A stretch of DNA of 64,000 nt, taken from contig JADKJW010000017.1 of NCBI GenBank assembly GCA_016720835.1, positions 1 through 64,000 on the forward strand. The letters run 5' to 3'. Positions 26,466-35,702 of the stretch are shown here, in pieces. Position 1 is the stretch's first letter; each line of letters opens with the position of its first letter. Below the pieces are notes generated by a model, which was not told the DNA's origin, did no database searches, and worked only from the letters and a program-made list of their open reading frames with translations. Both the position numbers and the translations under genes were made by a program. This DNA comes from Ignavibacteria bacterium. GTDB lineage: Bacteria > Bacteroidota > Ignavibacteria > SZUA-365.

Positions 26466-29177
26466 TTAACGCACGACGCACAGCACGCGGGCCTGCATCT
26501 GCATGCCGACATGCACGCTGTACATATACACACCGGCCGGAAGGACGCCGCCTGCTGCATCCCGTCCATCCCAGTGCACAATGTAGCTCCCCGCGGTCCG
26601 ATGCCCTTCATCGATTGACCGTACCGTCACTCCAAGGGCGTTCGTGATCTTCAATCGTACATGGGCGCTGCCGTGCAATGCATAGGCGATGGAGGTACCC
26701 TGTCGACCCGCGACGAAGGGATTCGGGTAGTTCTGCGAGAGGGAAACGACGGAAGGCACGGCCAGGTTCTCGATGCCGGTTGATCCGCCGCGACGCCTCG
26801 CCAAGGTGAGCCGGAACCAGGGGCTGGAAAGTTCGTGGGGACGTTCGCCATAGCGGCTCCACAACGCGGTGTCCGGTCGCAGCATCCCATTGGTGTCGTA
26901 GCGGAAATTGACTTTCTGCAGCATGGGGCCTTCAGCGGTGTTGAAGTCCTTCACGAACACGCACCAGTCCAGAACCACTGAGTCCGCTGCCATCACCGAG
27001 GTCGAATCCATGCTCCCGAGAAGCGAGGAGAGGTCCGCTTGTTTCAACTGAAAACCCGTCACTGCTCCGGTGTTGCGCACGAACGTTGTGCCGACGGGAG
27101 CTCCCTTCCATGCCGGCACGTTGCGCACAACCACGCACACCCATTGATACGTCAAGGTGTCCACCTCGCGACCGGTCCAATCATGAACCCATTCCATGCG
27201 CTGCGCATCGAAGATCTTGAAACAATCCATCCAGAATCCCTTGTCGATGTTCCTGTCCCTGCTGGGTGTCCAGATGACATCGAGTGGTCGCGATAGCGCG
27301 GTCAGGTCGCCGACCACCGCATTGTGCGTCGGCTGAATGGCCACTGGAGCCCACTCCGGCGGTCTGTTGTACGAAAGCACGAGCGGTGGAGTGGGCGTGA
27401 AGCCCTTTCGCATGGTCGCACCCGCGGTATCGGAATACGTGAAGCCAACGGAATTGTACGCGCGCACAAACCATGTCACACGCATGACGATCGTGTCCGG
27501 CTCGGGCTGCGGCCAGGGATCGGGCCTGAAGAGACGTCTATACACCTCGACACCAGGGATGGCAATCTCCGTGGCGCGACCGTTCACGTTGGAAGGAAAT
27601 GACACGGTCAAGGTCTTGGACGTCGCGCCAAGGCTGTCGATGATGATGTTCACTTCGTAGCGGATGGTGTCCGCAGGATCGTTTCGATCGCTGTCCGGCG
27701 GTTGCCACAAAGATGGTTGCCAGCGCAGATGCAGCGTGTCGCGCGACAGATTGTCCGGGAACCCTGGAACAACGCCGACATGGTCCATGCGAAAGAGCGT
27801 CGCGTTCGGTCTGGCCTGCTCAGGCGTCAACACGAACGAAGCGGGCGGATACTTCCCCGCGAAAATGGTGGCGTCGCGCACCTGCAAACGCTGACCGCAG
27901 GCATTCGACGGCAGTCCGGGCGGGAGGCTGTTCCGCGTGGTGTACAGGCCGTCCGTCGCGACGACGTGCCAGGTGAGCACCGCATCCTCCGGTGGCTGCG
28001 GACCGTACACGCGCTTCATCAACGCCAGCAGCTCCGCACCGCTGAGGTCGAGCCACGACCACATGCCTGCGCCTGCCGAGGGAAGGCTGTCCACCGCGAC
28101 GCAATTGCTGTCTGCGAACACGACGATGTACCAGAGCGTGTCGGACAAGAGCCTCCAGTCGTTGCGCCCGACGCGCACCTCCGTCCAGGGGTCCGGGACG
28201 GCATCCCGCGCCCATGAAAAGCGCAGCACCTGATTCGGATTCTTGATGTCCGCGAGGGATCCGAAGAGCGGTGTCGACAGCGAAAACGGCGCCGGCGCAT
28301 GATCGAGGATCTGAATTCCGTCCGAACCTCCGCGAATCGTGTTGTCGTTCTCCGCGGTGACAGTCATGGACTGCAGATCGTCGACGCCCGCGCGCCGCGT
28401 GACCGTCGGTGTGAAATAGAAGCTCGCGCTCCCCGCGACCTGTTTCGGCGCGCCGAATTGCTTTGCAGTGGACGCGGTGAACTCGTCCTGGAAACGCGCG
28501 GAAAGCTGCAAGGGTTTCTGTGCGCTGTTCTTGTTCAAATAGCGGTCGCGCGCCGTGACGACGATCTCGAAGGGCCGCATGCGATACACGCCATCCCAAC
28601 CCGCCTGCGGCGTGAGTTCCACGAGATAATTGGTGACCGGTCCCGGGCTGAAGTTCATCAGGGCCGACCGTTTCCTCCCCGCGCCGTGCAGCGCTTCCGC
28701 TTCGAGATACACGCCTCTCTCCGCAAGCGTCGAAATGAGCGTGACCATGAGCCGCCCTCCCGTGAACGCCGTCGCGGGGATGCGCCACTCGGTGGGTCCG
28801 GTGCGAAGGGGATCGGCTCCCGTCCCTGAAGCATATGTCAACGCGGCCCAGGAATAGCCGAGCGGGTCGCCGCTCCAGGAGCGCAGGCTTGTATCCTGTT
28901 CGACGATGGACGCCCGCAGCCACACGATTGCCGTGTCGCCGCTGGCATCCCAATCCGTGATGAGGGAGCCCGCCGCGCGTGTCGCGCTGAGAGTGAACTG
29001 CACGCCTTCACCGGCAGTCTTCGCGATCGCAGGCATGGAGCTGGCCGGCGTCACTTCCACCAGCACATCCGCGGGTCGCCGCGCATCGGATGACTGGGCA
29101 GTTGCGTGGGTACAGGAGAGACTGAGCAGCAACACGGCGAGGCTTGCGCCGGACAACACATTCTGCGTACGGGACAT
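26466..29177 (-). CDS. Large secreted protein with T9SS sorting domain
   Basis: 903 residues from ATG 29177, chosen because AGGAG stands 8 bp before it and the signal peptide (SGASLAVLLLSLSCTHATA) follows at once; an in-frame upstream ATG (29231) would only add an implausible N-terminus. The body contains several beta-sandwich and fibronectin-like regions (LRFSWARDAVPDPW, IDVIWTPSRDRNID is the expected style but only partly conserved). The C-terminus is a FlgD-like T9SS type A domain: VVSLSQNYPNPFVAGRQGTS, then LKITNALGVTVRSIDEGHRT and GVYMYSVHVGMQMQARVLCV. It is therefore exported by the type IX route. No catalytic motif was recognised. It is downstream of the tRNA-Thr gene and its terminator. 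Confidence 0.8.
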   Translation of the reverse strand: MSRTQNVLSGASLAVLLLSLSCTHATAQSSDARRPADVLVEVTPASSMPAIAKTAGEGVQFTLSATRAAGSLITDWDASGDTAIVWLRASIVEQDTSLRSWSGDPLGYSWAALTYASGTGADPLRTGPTEWRIPATAFTGGRLMVTLISTLAERGVYLEAEALHGAGRKRSALMNFSPGPVTNYLVELTPQAGWDGVYRMRPFEIVVTARDRYLNKNSAQKPLQLSARFQDEFTASTAKQFGAPKQVAGSASFYFTPTVTRRAGVDDLQSMTVTAENDNTIRGGSDGIQILDHAPAPFSLSTPLFGSLADIKNPNQVLRFSWARDAVPDPWTEVRVGRNDWRLLSDTLWYIVVFADSNCVAVDSLPSAGAGMWSWLDLSGAELLALMKRVYGPQPPEDAVLTWHVVATDGLYTTRNSLPPGLPSNACGQRLQVRDATIFAGKYPPASFVLTPEQARPNATLFRMDHVGVVPGFPDNLSRDTLHLRWQPSLWQPPDSDRNDPADTIRYEVNIIIDSLGATSKTLTVSFPSNVNGRATEIAIPGVEVYRRLFRPDPWPQPEPDTIVMRVTWFVRAYNSVGFTYSDTAGATMRKGFTPTPPLVLSYNRPPEWAPVAIQPTHNAVVGDLTALSRPLDVIWTPSRDRNIDKGFWMDCFKIFDAQRMEWVHDWTGREVDTLTYQWVCVVVRNVPAWKGAPVGTTFVRNTGAVTGFQLKQADLSSLLGSMDSTSVMAADSVVLDWCVFVKDFNTAEGPMLQKVNFRYDTNGMLRPDTALWSRYGERPHELSSPWFRLTLARRRGGSTGIENLAVPSVVSLSQNYPNPFVAGRQGTSIAYALHGSAHVRLKITNALGVTVRSIDEGHRTAGSYIVHWDGRDAAGGVLPAGVYMYSVHVGMQMQARVLCVVR

Positions 29178-29307
29178 GATGGAACTCCTGATCTGTTCAC
29201 GTGCTTCGGGACGAGAGGAAGAAGGAAGCACCCGTCATCCCGCTCCCGAACCCCTCTCTCAGCACATGAACGCGCCAGCACTGCAGGAGTTACCGCAGAT
29301 ACGGAAA

Positions 29308-29330
29308 AAGCCCTCATGCGAGGGCCTTTT
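29308..29330 (-). terminator. Intrinsic terminator after tRNA-Thr
   Basis: On the minus strand GCCCTC (29325-29320) pairs with GAGGGC (29315-29310) around GCAT and is followed by TTTTT. It lies 14 bp after the tRNA gene. Confidence 0.8.
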
Positions 29331-29343
29331 CCTGTGTGCCTGG

Positions 29344-29416
29344 AGCCACCCATCGGACTCGAACCCACGACCTGCTCATTACGAATGAGCTGCTCTACCA
29401 GCTGAGCTAGGGTGGC
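29344..29416 (-). tRNA. tRNA-Thr (anticodon CGT)
   Basis: The minus strand reads GCCACCC...GGGTGGC for the acceptor stem, AGCTCAGCTGGTAGAGC for the D arm, anticodon stem GCTCA/TGAGC with loop TTCGTAA (anticodon CGT), and GTGGGTTCGAGTCC for the T arm. CCA is not encoded. A promoter is upstream and a terminator downstream, so it is a single-gene transcript. Confidence 0.95.
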
Positions 29417-29426
29417 ATAGCATGCA

Positions 29427-29455
29427 AGTATAGCAACGGGTATGGAAAAATGCAA
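29427..29455 (-). promoter_or_regulatory. Promoter of tRNA-Thr
   Basis: On the minus strand TTGCAT (29455-29450), 17 bp, TATACT (29432-29427), ending 10 bp before the first base of the tRNA. Confidence 0.8.
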
Positions 29456-29525
29456 GCGCCTGGAAACGGGCAGGCACTCTCGTGGATGATGACGGTTGAT
29501 ACTGAACGTCCAGATCCTTCCCTTC

Positions 29526-29585
29526 CCTTCGGCTTCGCTCAGGGCAGGCTCCTTCGCTCAGGGCAGGCTGCTTCGCTCGGGATGA
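29526..29585. repeat. CTTCGCTCAGGGCAGGCT direct repeat (dispersed intergenic element type)
   Basis: Two exact 18-bp copies (29533-29550 and 29552-29569) and a third partial copy (29571-29578, CTTCGCTC then GGGATGAC). The sequence belongs to the 'CTTCGCTCAGG' kind of dispersed repeat that occurs between genes in many unrelated bacterial genomes. It is inside the 316-bp gap 29417-29732, which otherwise holds only two promoters. Confidence 0.7.
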
Positions 29586-29653
29586 CCGCATCCTGTGGAT
29601 GTCTGACAGCTGAAACACGGTTCCTGTCGGCACGTTGTGAATTGCGGCCCGGT

Positions 29654-29682
29654 TTGTACGAAATCGACGGACGGGCTATATT
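29654..29682 (+). promoter_or_regulatory. Promoter of the nuoJ-N cluster
   Basis: TTGTAC (29654-29659), 17-bp spacer, TATATT (29677-29682), about 50 bp before the nuoJ start. Confidence 0.7.
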
Positions 29683-29732
29683 CGTGAACCTCGTTTTCGA
29701 GCCCTCGCGTCGCCCCCCATCCCGGAGAAATC

Positions 29733-30245
29733 GTGACTTTCGAGACCATCCTGTTCTACGTCCTTGCGCTGGCGGGAATCGTTTCGGCCCTCCTCGTGAT
29801 CACGCGGAGAAATCCGATGCATGCCGCGCTGTTCCTGATCGTCAATTTTGTCGCGCTGGCGGGAATTTACCTGACGCTGCACGCCCAGTTCGTGGCCATC
29901 ACGCAGGTGCTCGTGTACGCGGGCGCGATCATGGTGCTCGTGCTTTTCGTCATCATGCTCCTCAACCTCCAGAACGAGCAGGACCTGTTCGAGAAGCGCT
30001 CGTGGCGAAGCTATTCCGGACCCATCCTTTCGCTGCTGCTGCTCGCGCTGTTGCTGCGCACCGTCGCGTTCGTGTCCGGCGGGTCCTTCGACCGCATTTC
30101 GCCTGAATCCGAGCGCATCGGCACGGTCGCGAACATCGGCCAGCAGCTGTTCACCGCCTTCGTGTTCCCCTTCGAAATGGCATCGCTGCTGCTCCTCGCC
30201 GCCATGGTCGGCGCGGTGATCCTGGCCAAGAAACGCTTCCCCTGA
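29733..30245 (+). CDS. nuoJ: NADH-quinone oxidoreductase subunit J
   Basis: 170 residues, GTG 29733 behind GGAG. Five predicted membrane helices; the conserved third helix region LVYAGAIMVLVLFVIMLLN is typical of NuoJ, a subunit of the antenna of the proton-pumping arm. It opens ETILFYVLALAGIVSALLVI and ends in AAMVGAVILAKKRFP. It is the first gene of a partial complex I cluster (J, K, L, M, NhaD, N); the peripheral-arm genes nuoA-I are not in the window, so the complex is encoded at more than one locus. A sigma-70-like promoter lies directly upstream. Confidence 0.95.
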   Translation: MTFETILFYVLALAGIVSALLVITRRNPMHAALFLIVNFVALAGIYLTLHAQFVAITQVLVYAGAIMVLVLFVIMLLNLQNEQDLFEKRSWRSYSGPILSLLLLALLLRTVAFVSGGSFDRISPESERIGTVANIGQQLFTAFVFPFEMASLLLLAAMVGAVILAKKRFP

Positions 30246-30267
30246 CATCAGCACGGACCTCCGCACC

Positions 30268-30570
30268 ATGATCCCCATCAGCCATTACCTCATCCTGAGC
30301 GCCGTGATGTTCACCATCGGCTGCGCCGGCGTCCTGACGCGGCGCAATGCCATCATCATCTTCATGTGCATCGAACTGATGCTGAACTCCGTGAACCTCA
30401 CGTTCGTGGCCTTCTCCGCGTATCTCGGCGATTCCGCCGGTCAGATCATCGTCTTCTTCGTGATGGCCGTCGCGGCCGCAGAGGCAGCCGTGGGCCTGGC
30501 GATCGTGCTCGCGCTCTTCCGAAACAAAAAATCCGTCGACATCAACGACGTCAACATTCTCAAGTGGTAA
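30268..30570 (+). CDS. nuoK: NADH-quinone oxidoreductase subunit K
   Basis: 100 residues, the standard NuoK length, ATG 30268. Three membrane helices. The conserved membrane glutamates are visible in FMCIELMLNSVNLTF and VAAAEAAVGLAIVLALFRNK, both needed for proton transfer in the family. It follows nuoJ by 22 bp and precedes nuoL by 72 bp. Confidence 0.97.
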   Translation: MIPISHYLILSAVMFTIGCAGVLTRRNAIIIFMCIELMLNSVNLTFVAFSAYLGDSAGQIIVFFVMAVAAAEAAVGLAIVLALFRNKKSVDINDVNILKW

Positions 30571-30642
30571 CACGCGTCCCGCCGAACGCCTGAGCGGCGT
30601 CACGACGGCAGGGACGGAACGATCAACCCCGCAGAGAGGTCC

Positions 30643-32580
30643 ATGCATCACTACGTCGGTCTCATCGTCCTCTTCCCGCTGATCGGCCTCATCGTCAACG
30701 GGCTGTTCGGCAGGCACATCCGCAGCGAACGCGTCGTGGGCTGGATCGGCAGTCTCGCGGTGGGCATCCCCTTCCTCGTGGCGGCCGCGATCCTGTACGG
30801 CATGCTCGGCTCGCCCGTCGAGGAGCGCAGCAACACGGTGACGCTGTTCACGTGGATCGCCGCCGGCAGCTTCCAGGTCAACGCCGCGTACCAGGTGGAC
30901 CAGCTCTCCATCCTGATGACGCTCATCGTGACCGGCGTGGGCTTCCTGATCCACGTGTACTCGATCGGGTACATGCACGGCGACCGCGGTTTCTGGCGCT
31001 TCTTCACGTATCTGAACCTGTTCATCTTCGCGATGCTGAATCTCGTGCTCGCGGACAACTACGTGCTGATGTTCCTCGGTTGGGAAGGCGTGGGGCTGTG
31101 CTCGTACCTCCTCATCGGATTCTGGTACGAGAAGAAATTCGCCGGCACTTCGATCACCTGGACCGGCGATGCGGCGAACAAGGCCTTCTGGGTGAACCGC
31201 ATCGGCGACTTCGCCTTCATGCTCGGCATGTTCCTGATCTTCCGCGAATTCGGCTCGCTCACCTTCTCGACGGTGATGGATTCTGCCTCGTCGCTCGCGC
31301 CGGGCAACTCGACGATGTTCTGGATCACGCTGCTGCTCTTCATCGGCGCGACGGGAAAGTCCGCCCAGATCCCGTTGTTCGTCTGGCTGCCCGACGCCAT
31401 GGCGGGCCCCACGCCCGTCAGCGCGCTTATTCATGCCGCGACGATGGTCACGGCGGGCGTGTACATGGTGGCGCGCAATTCGCTGCTCTACGCGCTCGCG
31501 CCCGACACGATGATGATCGTGGCGGTGATCGGCGCCCTGACCGCGATCGTGGCCGCGAGCATCGGTCTCGCGCAGAACGACATCAAGAAGGTGCTGGCAT
31601 ACTCCACGGTGAGCCAGCTCGGCTACATGTTCCTGGCGCTGGGCGTGGGCGCGTTCACCGCCGGCATCTTCCACGTCATGACGCATGCCTTCTTCAAGGC
31701 GTGTCTCTTCCTCGGCAGCGGCTCGGTGATCCACGCCATGCACGAGGAACAGGACATCCGCAAGATGGGCGGACTGGCGCCGGTGATGCCGAAAACCTAC
31801 TACACGTTTCTGATCTCGAGCTTCGCGATCGCCGGCTTCCCGCCGCTGTCCGGGTTCTTCAGCAAGGATGAAATCCTCTGGAGCGCCTTCAGCCAGGGTT
31901 CCGTGCTGTTGTGGGCCGTGGGCGCGCTGGCCGCGCTGATGACCGCGTTTTACATGTTCCGCATGGTCACGCTCACCTTCCTCGGCACCCCACGCTGGGC
32001 GAAGGACAAGCACCCGCACGAATCGCCCCCGACCATGACGATCCCGCTCATCGTGCTCGCCTTCCTCGCGGTGACCGGGGGCTTCCTGGGTATTCCGGCG
32101 GCCCTGGGCGGCGGCAACGCGCTGCATCACTGGCTGCATCCGGTGTTCGAGAGAGCGCTGGACCGTCTGCCCACCGCGCACGAGTACAGCCACATGACGG
32201 AGTACCTGTTCATGCTCGTGAGCGTGGTGATCGGCGTCAGCGGCTTCTGGTTCGGAAGGAAAATCTATCTCGCGAACCCGGACGCGGACGACACGTTCGC
32301 AGCGAAGGCGGGAGGCGTGTTTCGCACCCTGTCGCGCAAGTACTACATCGACGAAGGCTACATGCGGGGCATCGTCAATCCGCTTGTCGCGACCTCCGAC
32401 CGTTTCCTCTCGCGCGTCGTCGACACCGCGTTGATCGACGGGTTCGTGAACGGACTCGCGAAGGTCACCGCATCCTTCAGCGGCGTGTTGCGCCTGGTGC
32501 AGACGGGCGTCGTCCAGAGTTACGCGTCGATGATCGTCGTCGGTCTGCTGCTCGTCCTCGGTCTGATTTTGCTCGGTTAA
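30643..32580 (+). CDS. nuoL: NADH-quinone oxidoreductase subunit L
   Basis: 645 residues, ATG 30643. It is the distal antiporter-like subunit of complex I. Signatures: FLGWEGVGLCSYLLIGFW (key Glu), ATGKSAQIPLFVWLPDAMAG (key Lys), PVSALIHAATMVTAGVYM, and AYSTVSQLGYMFLALGVGAF. The long C-terminal part contains the lateral helix region that clamps the membrane arm. It ends TAA at 32580 overlapping or adjoining the nuoM start region, so the genes are translationally close. Confidence 0.97.
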   Translation: MHHYVGLIVLFPLIGLIVNGLFGRHIRSERVVGWIGSLAVGIPFLVAAAILYGMLGSPVEERSNTVTLFTWIAAGSFQVNAAYQVDQLSILMTLIVTGVGFLIHVYSIGYMHGDRGFWRFFTYLNLFIFAMLNLVLADNYVLMFLGWEGVGLCSYLLIGFWYEKKFAGTSITWTGDAANKAFWVNRIGDFAFMLGMFLIFREFGSLTFSTVMDSASSLAPGNSTMFWITLLLFIGATGKSAQIPLFVWLPDAMAGPTPVSALIHAATMVTAGVYMVARNSLLYALAPDTMMIVAVIGALTAIVAASIGLAQNDIKKVLAYSTVSQLGYMFLALGVGAFTAGIFHVMTHAFFKACLFLGSGSVIHAMHEEQDIRKMGGLAPVMPKTYYTFLISSFAIAGFPPLSGFFSKDEILWSAFSQGSVLLWAVGALAALMTAFYMFRMVTLTFLGTPRWAKDKHPHESPPTMTIPLIVLAFLAVTGGFLGIPAALGGGNALHHWLHPVFERALDRLPTAHEYSHMTEYLFMLVSVVIGVSGFWFGRKIYLANPDADDTFAAKAGGVFRTLSRKYYIDEGYMRGIVNPLVATSDRFLSRVVDTALIDGFVNGLAKVTASFSGVLRLVQTGVVQSYASMIVVGLLLVLGLILLG

Positions 32581-32591
32581 TGGAGAGAGCG

Positions 32592-34136
32592 ATGATTCCA
32601 CACCTGCTGTCCGTTCTGATTTTCGCCCCCACCATTGCCGGCGTTCTGCTCCTGCTGCTGCGGAAAAACGAAACCGCGTTCAAGGGCGGCGCCATCGCCG
32701 TCACCGTCGCGATCTTCGCGCTCTCGCTGCCGCTGTACTTCGGCTACGATGCCGCCGACGCGCGCATGCAGTTCAACGAGCACATCGCGTGGATCCCCTC
32801 GCTGAACATCGGCTATCACGTGGGCATCGACGGCCTGTCCCTGCTGCTGGTGCTGCTGACCACCCTGCTCACGCCCATCGTGCTGATTTCCTCCTGGAAC
32901 TCGATCACGAAGCAGGTGCCGATGTTCGTGTTCCTCATGCTGCTGCTCGAGACCGGCATGCTGGGCGTGTTCTGTTCGCTGGACACGTTCCTGTTCTACG
33001 TGTTCTGGGAAGTGATCCTGATCCCGATGTACTTCATCATCGGCATCTGGGGCGGGAAGAACCGCATCTACGCGGCTGTCAAGTTCTTCATCTTCACGAT
33101 GGTCGGTTCGCTGCTCATGCTCATCGCCATCATCTGGCTGAGCTGGTATGCGTCCACGCTGCCCGGCGGCATCTTCACGACGGACTTCATTGCGCTGTCG
33201 CGCATCGCGCCCGCGATACCGATGCAGGCGCAGATGTGGCTGTTCGCGGCCTTCGCGCTGAGTTTCCTGATCAAGGTGCCGGCATTCCCGCTGCATACGT
33301 GGCTGCCCGACGCGCACGTGGAGGCGCCCACGGGCGGCTCGGTGATTCTGGCCGGCGTGCTGCTCAAGCTCGGGACCTACGGACTGATCCGCTTCAACGT
33401 GCAGCTCTTCCCCGCCGCCGCGTTGCAGGCCGCGGGCTTCCTCGCCGCGATCGGCGTAATCGGCATCATCTACGGCGCGCTGGTGTCGATGGTGCAGAAG
33501 GACGTGAAGAAGCTGGTCGCGTACTCGTCCGTGAGCCACATGGGCTTCGTGCTGCTCGGCATTTTCGGTCTGACCGTGCAGGGCATGCAGGGCGGCGTGA
33601 TACAGATGATCAATCACGGCCTGTCGACGGGCGCGCTGTTCCTCATGGTCGGCATGATCTACGACCGGCGGCACACGCGTCTCATCGAGGATTTCGGCGG
33701 GCTTGCCAAAATCATCCCGGTCTTCTCCACGCTCTTCCTGATCGTCACGCTCTCGTCGATCGGACTTCCCGGTCTGAACGGCTTCGTCGGCGAGTTCCTG
33801 ATCCTTCTCGGTTCCTTCAATTCCGCGGCCCTTGGCTCGCACTGGTACGTGGTGTTCGCCGCCACCGGGGTGGTCTTCGCGGCGGTGTACATGCTGTGGA
33901 TGTTCCAGCGCGTGATCTTCGGCACCGTCCGCCACGAGGAGAACGCGACGCTGAAGGACCTGTCCGTCCGGGAAATCGGACTGCTCGTTCCGATTCTCCT
34001 GTTCATCTTCTGGATCGGCATCTATCCGTCCACGTTCCTGAGCAAGACCGAACCCACCGTCCGCCGCATCGTGCAGACGGTGGAGGCCGTGCAGCAGGGC
34101 CGATCCCTCACACCCGCCAATCCCGCGGGCAAGTAA
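32592..34136 (+). CDS. nuoM: NADH-quinone oxidoreductase subunit M
   Basis: 514 residues if started at ATG 32592, which has GGAGAG just before it; an ATG four codons upstream at 32580 is also possible. An antiporter-like subunit: VFWEVILIPMYFIIGIWGG (Glu), FLIKVPAFPLHTWLPDAHVE (Lys and His), GSVILAGVLLKLGTYGLIRF, and AYSSVSHMGFVLLGIFGL. About 14 membrane helices. It lies between nuoL and the NhaD-type antiporter. Confidence 0.97.
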   Translation: MIPHLLSVLIFAPTIAGVLLLLLRKNETAFKGGAIAVTVAIFALSLPLYFGYDAADARMQFNEHIAWIPSLNIGYHVGIDGLSLLLVLLTTLLTPIVLISSWNSITKQVPMFVFLMLLLETGMLGVFCSLDTFLFYVFWEVILIPMYFIIGIWGGKNRIYAAVKFFIFTMVGSLLMLIAIIWLSWYASTLPGGIFTTDFIALSRIAPAIPMQAQMWLFAAFALSFLIKVPAFPLHTWLPDAHVEAPTGGSVILAGVLLKLGTYGLIRFNVQLFPAAALQAAGFLAAIGVIGIIYGALVSMVQKDVKKLVAYSSVSHMGFVLLGIFGLTVQGMQGGVIQMINHGLSTGALFLMVGMIYDRRHTRLIEDFGGLAKIIPVFSTLFLIVTLSSIGLPGLNGFVGEFLILLGSFNSAALGSHWYVVFAATGVVFAAVYMLWMFQRVIFGTVRHEENATLKDLSVREIGLLVPILLFIFWIGIYPSTFLSKTEPTVRRIVQTVEAVQQGRSLTPANPAGK

Positions 34137-34262
34137 GCGCCTGTTCATGCGACGCACCGTGCACTTGTTGCCACCCTTGCAGGAACCGTCGCGTTCCTGT
34201 GCCTCACGCCGGCGGCGCTGTTCGCGTCGGGCGGCGAGGCGGCCACGGCGCCCTCGCCATGG

Positions 34263-35645
34263 ATGATCCTTCCGTTCATCGCGTTGCTCCTCGCCATCGC
34301 GTTGATGCCGTTCATCGCAAAGCACTGGTGGGAGAAATACTTCCCGCACGTGTCCGCCGCTCTCGGCGCGGTCACGGTGGTGTACTACATCGCGATGCTG
34401 CACAATCCCGTGCGCATGCTGCATTCGGGCATCGAGTTCGTCAGTTTTCTCTGTCTCGTGGGGTCGCTGTTCGTGGTATCCGGCGGACTGCACATCCGGC
34501 TCCGGGGCTATTCGACGCCGATGTCCAATCTGCTGCTGCTGCTGTTCGGCGCGGTGATCTCCAACTTCATCGGCACCACCGGCGCGTCCATGGTGCTGAT
34601 CCGGCCGTTTCTCCGGAACAACAAGTATCGTCTGCATCCGTACCACGTCGTGTTCTTCATCTTCATCGTGAGCAACGTGGGCGGCGCCCTGTCCCCCATC
34701 GGTGATCCGCCGCTCTTCCTCGGGTACCTCAGGGGCGTGCCGTTTTTCTGGGTGGTCGAGCACCTCTGGCACATCTGGCTGCTCGCGATCTCGCTGATCC
34801 TCGGGGTGTTCTACGTCATCGACACCCGGTATTACCGGTTGGTTCCGAAGCATGTTCGCGATGAGAAGGAGCGAATGGGCGAGAAACTGCGCTTCGACGG
34901 CCTGCACAATCTCGGCTTCCTGCTGATGATTCTCGTAGGAGTGTTCATCCAGAATCCGCCGTTTCTGCGCGAAGCGATCATGGTCATCGCGGCGATTGGC
35001 TCCTACAAGACGACGAAGCGTAACATTCACGAGGCGAACGATTTCAATTTCGCGCCGATCAAGGAGGTGGGCTTCCTCTTCCTCGGCCTGTTTGCGACGA
35101 TGGTCCCGGCGCTGGACTGGCTGGAATTGAACGCCACATCTCTCGGCATCACCTCTCCTGCGCATTTCTACTGGGGATCGGGCGTGCTGTCTTCCTTCCT
35201 CGACAATGCCCCGACGTACTTAAACTTCCTGAGCGCGTCCATCGGTCTCTTCGCGACGCCGGACCTGGTGGCTGCGGTGCAACGCATCATCGCCGATGCC
35301 ACGCATTCGAATCTCGGGCAGTATTCCGTGGAAATTCAGCAGACGTTCACGACCCTGTTCAAGTATCATGGCGACATGGTCGCCTCGGGCAACGTGCCGG
35401 TGGTCGACATCCAGGTGTCGTACCTGCTCGGCGTGCACAACATTTACATCATGGCGATCAGCATCGGTTCGGTGTTCTTCGGCGCGAACACCTACATTGG
35501 CAACGCGCCGAATTTCATGGTCAAGTCCATCGCGGAGCAGAGCGGCGCGCGCATGCCGTCGTTCTTCGGGTACATGTTCCGCTATTCGATTCCCGTGCTT
35601 CTTCCCGTGTTCACCCTCGTCTGGTTCCTGTTCTTCCGCGGATAG
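34263..35645 (+). CDS. nhaD: NhaD-type Na+/H+ antiporter (ion transporter superfamily) inside the complex I cluster
   Basis: 460 residues from ATG 34263, about 11 membrane helices. Recognisable ion-transporter motifs: VISNFIGTTGASMVLIRPFL, IVSNVGGALSPIGDPPLFLG, WGSGVLSSFLDNAPTYLNFL, and FGANTYIGNAPNFMVKSIAE. These pairs of 'SN..G/T' and 'DNAPT..N' elements form the ion site in NhaD/ArsB-like proteins. Upstream the frame is open from 34149 and reads LVATLAGTVAFLCLTPAALF, a signal-peptide-like segment; an ATG at 34147 would be joined to it by one added base, so the true start may be 34147. It probably moves Na+ against H+ across the inner membrane beside complex I. Confidence 0.85.
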   Translation: MILPFIALLLAIALMPFIAKHWWEKYFPHVSAALGAVTVVYYIAMLHNPVRMLHSGIEFVSFLCLVGSLFVVSGGLHIRLRGYSTPMSNLLLLLFGAVISNFIGTTGASMVLIRPFLRNNKYRLHPYHVVFFIFIVSNVGGALSPIGDPPLFLGYLRGVPFFWVVEHLWHIWLLAISLILGVFYVIDTRYYRLVPKHVRDEKERMGEKLRFDGLHNLGFLLMILVGVFIQNPPFLREAIMVIAAIGSYKTTKRNIHEANDFNFAPIKEVGFLFLGLFATMVPALDWLELNATSLGITSPAHFYWGSGVLSSFLDNAPTYLNFLSASIGLFATPDLVAAVQRIIADATHSNLGQYSVEIQQTFTTLFKYHGDMVASGNVPVVDIQVSYLLGVHNIYIMAISIGSVFFGANTYIGNAPNFMVKSIAEQSGARMPSFFGYMFRYSIPVLLPVFTLVWFLFFRG

Positions 35646-35702
35646 GCGCCCGGTTCGTCTCAGGTCATCGCACACTTTTCATTGGTATTTCCGGTATTGC
35701 GT

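Noticed and set aside
30151..35165. Two very long minus-strand frames rich in Glu, His, Arg and Gln opposite nuoL, nuoM and nhaD
   Set aside because: Their composition is simply the reverse complement of hydrophobic membrane-protein codons; the plus-strand genes are unmistakable.
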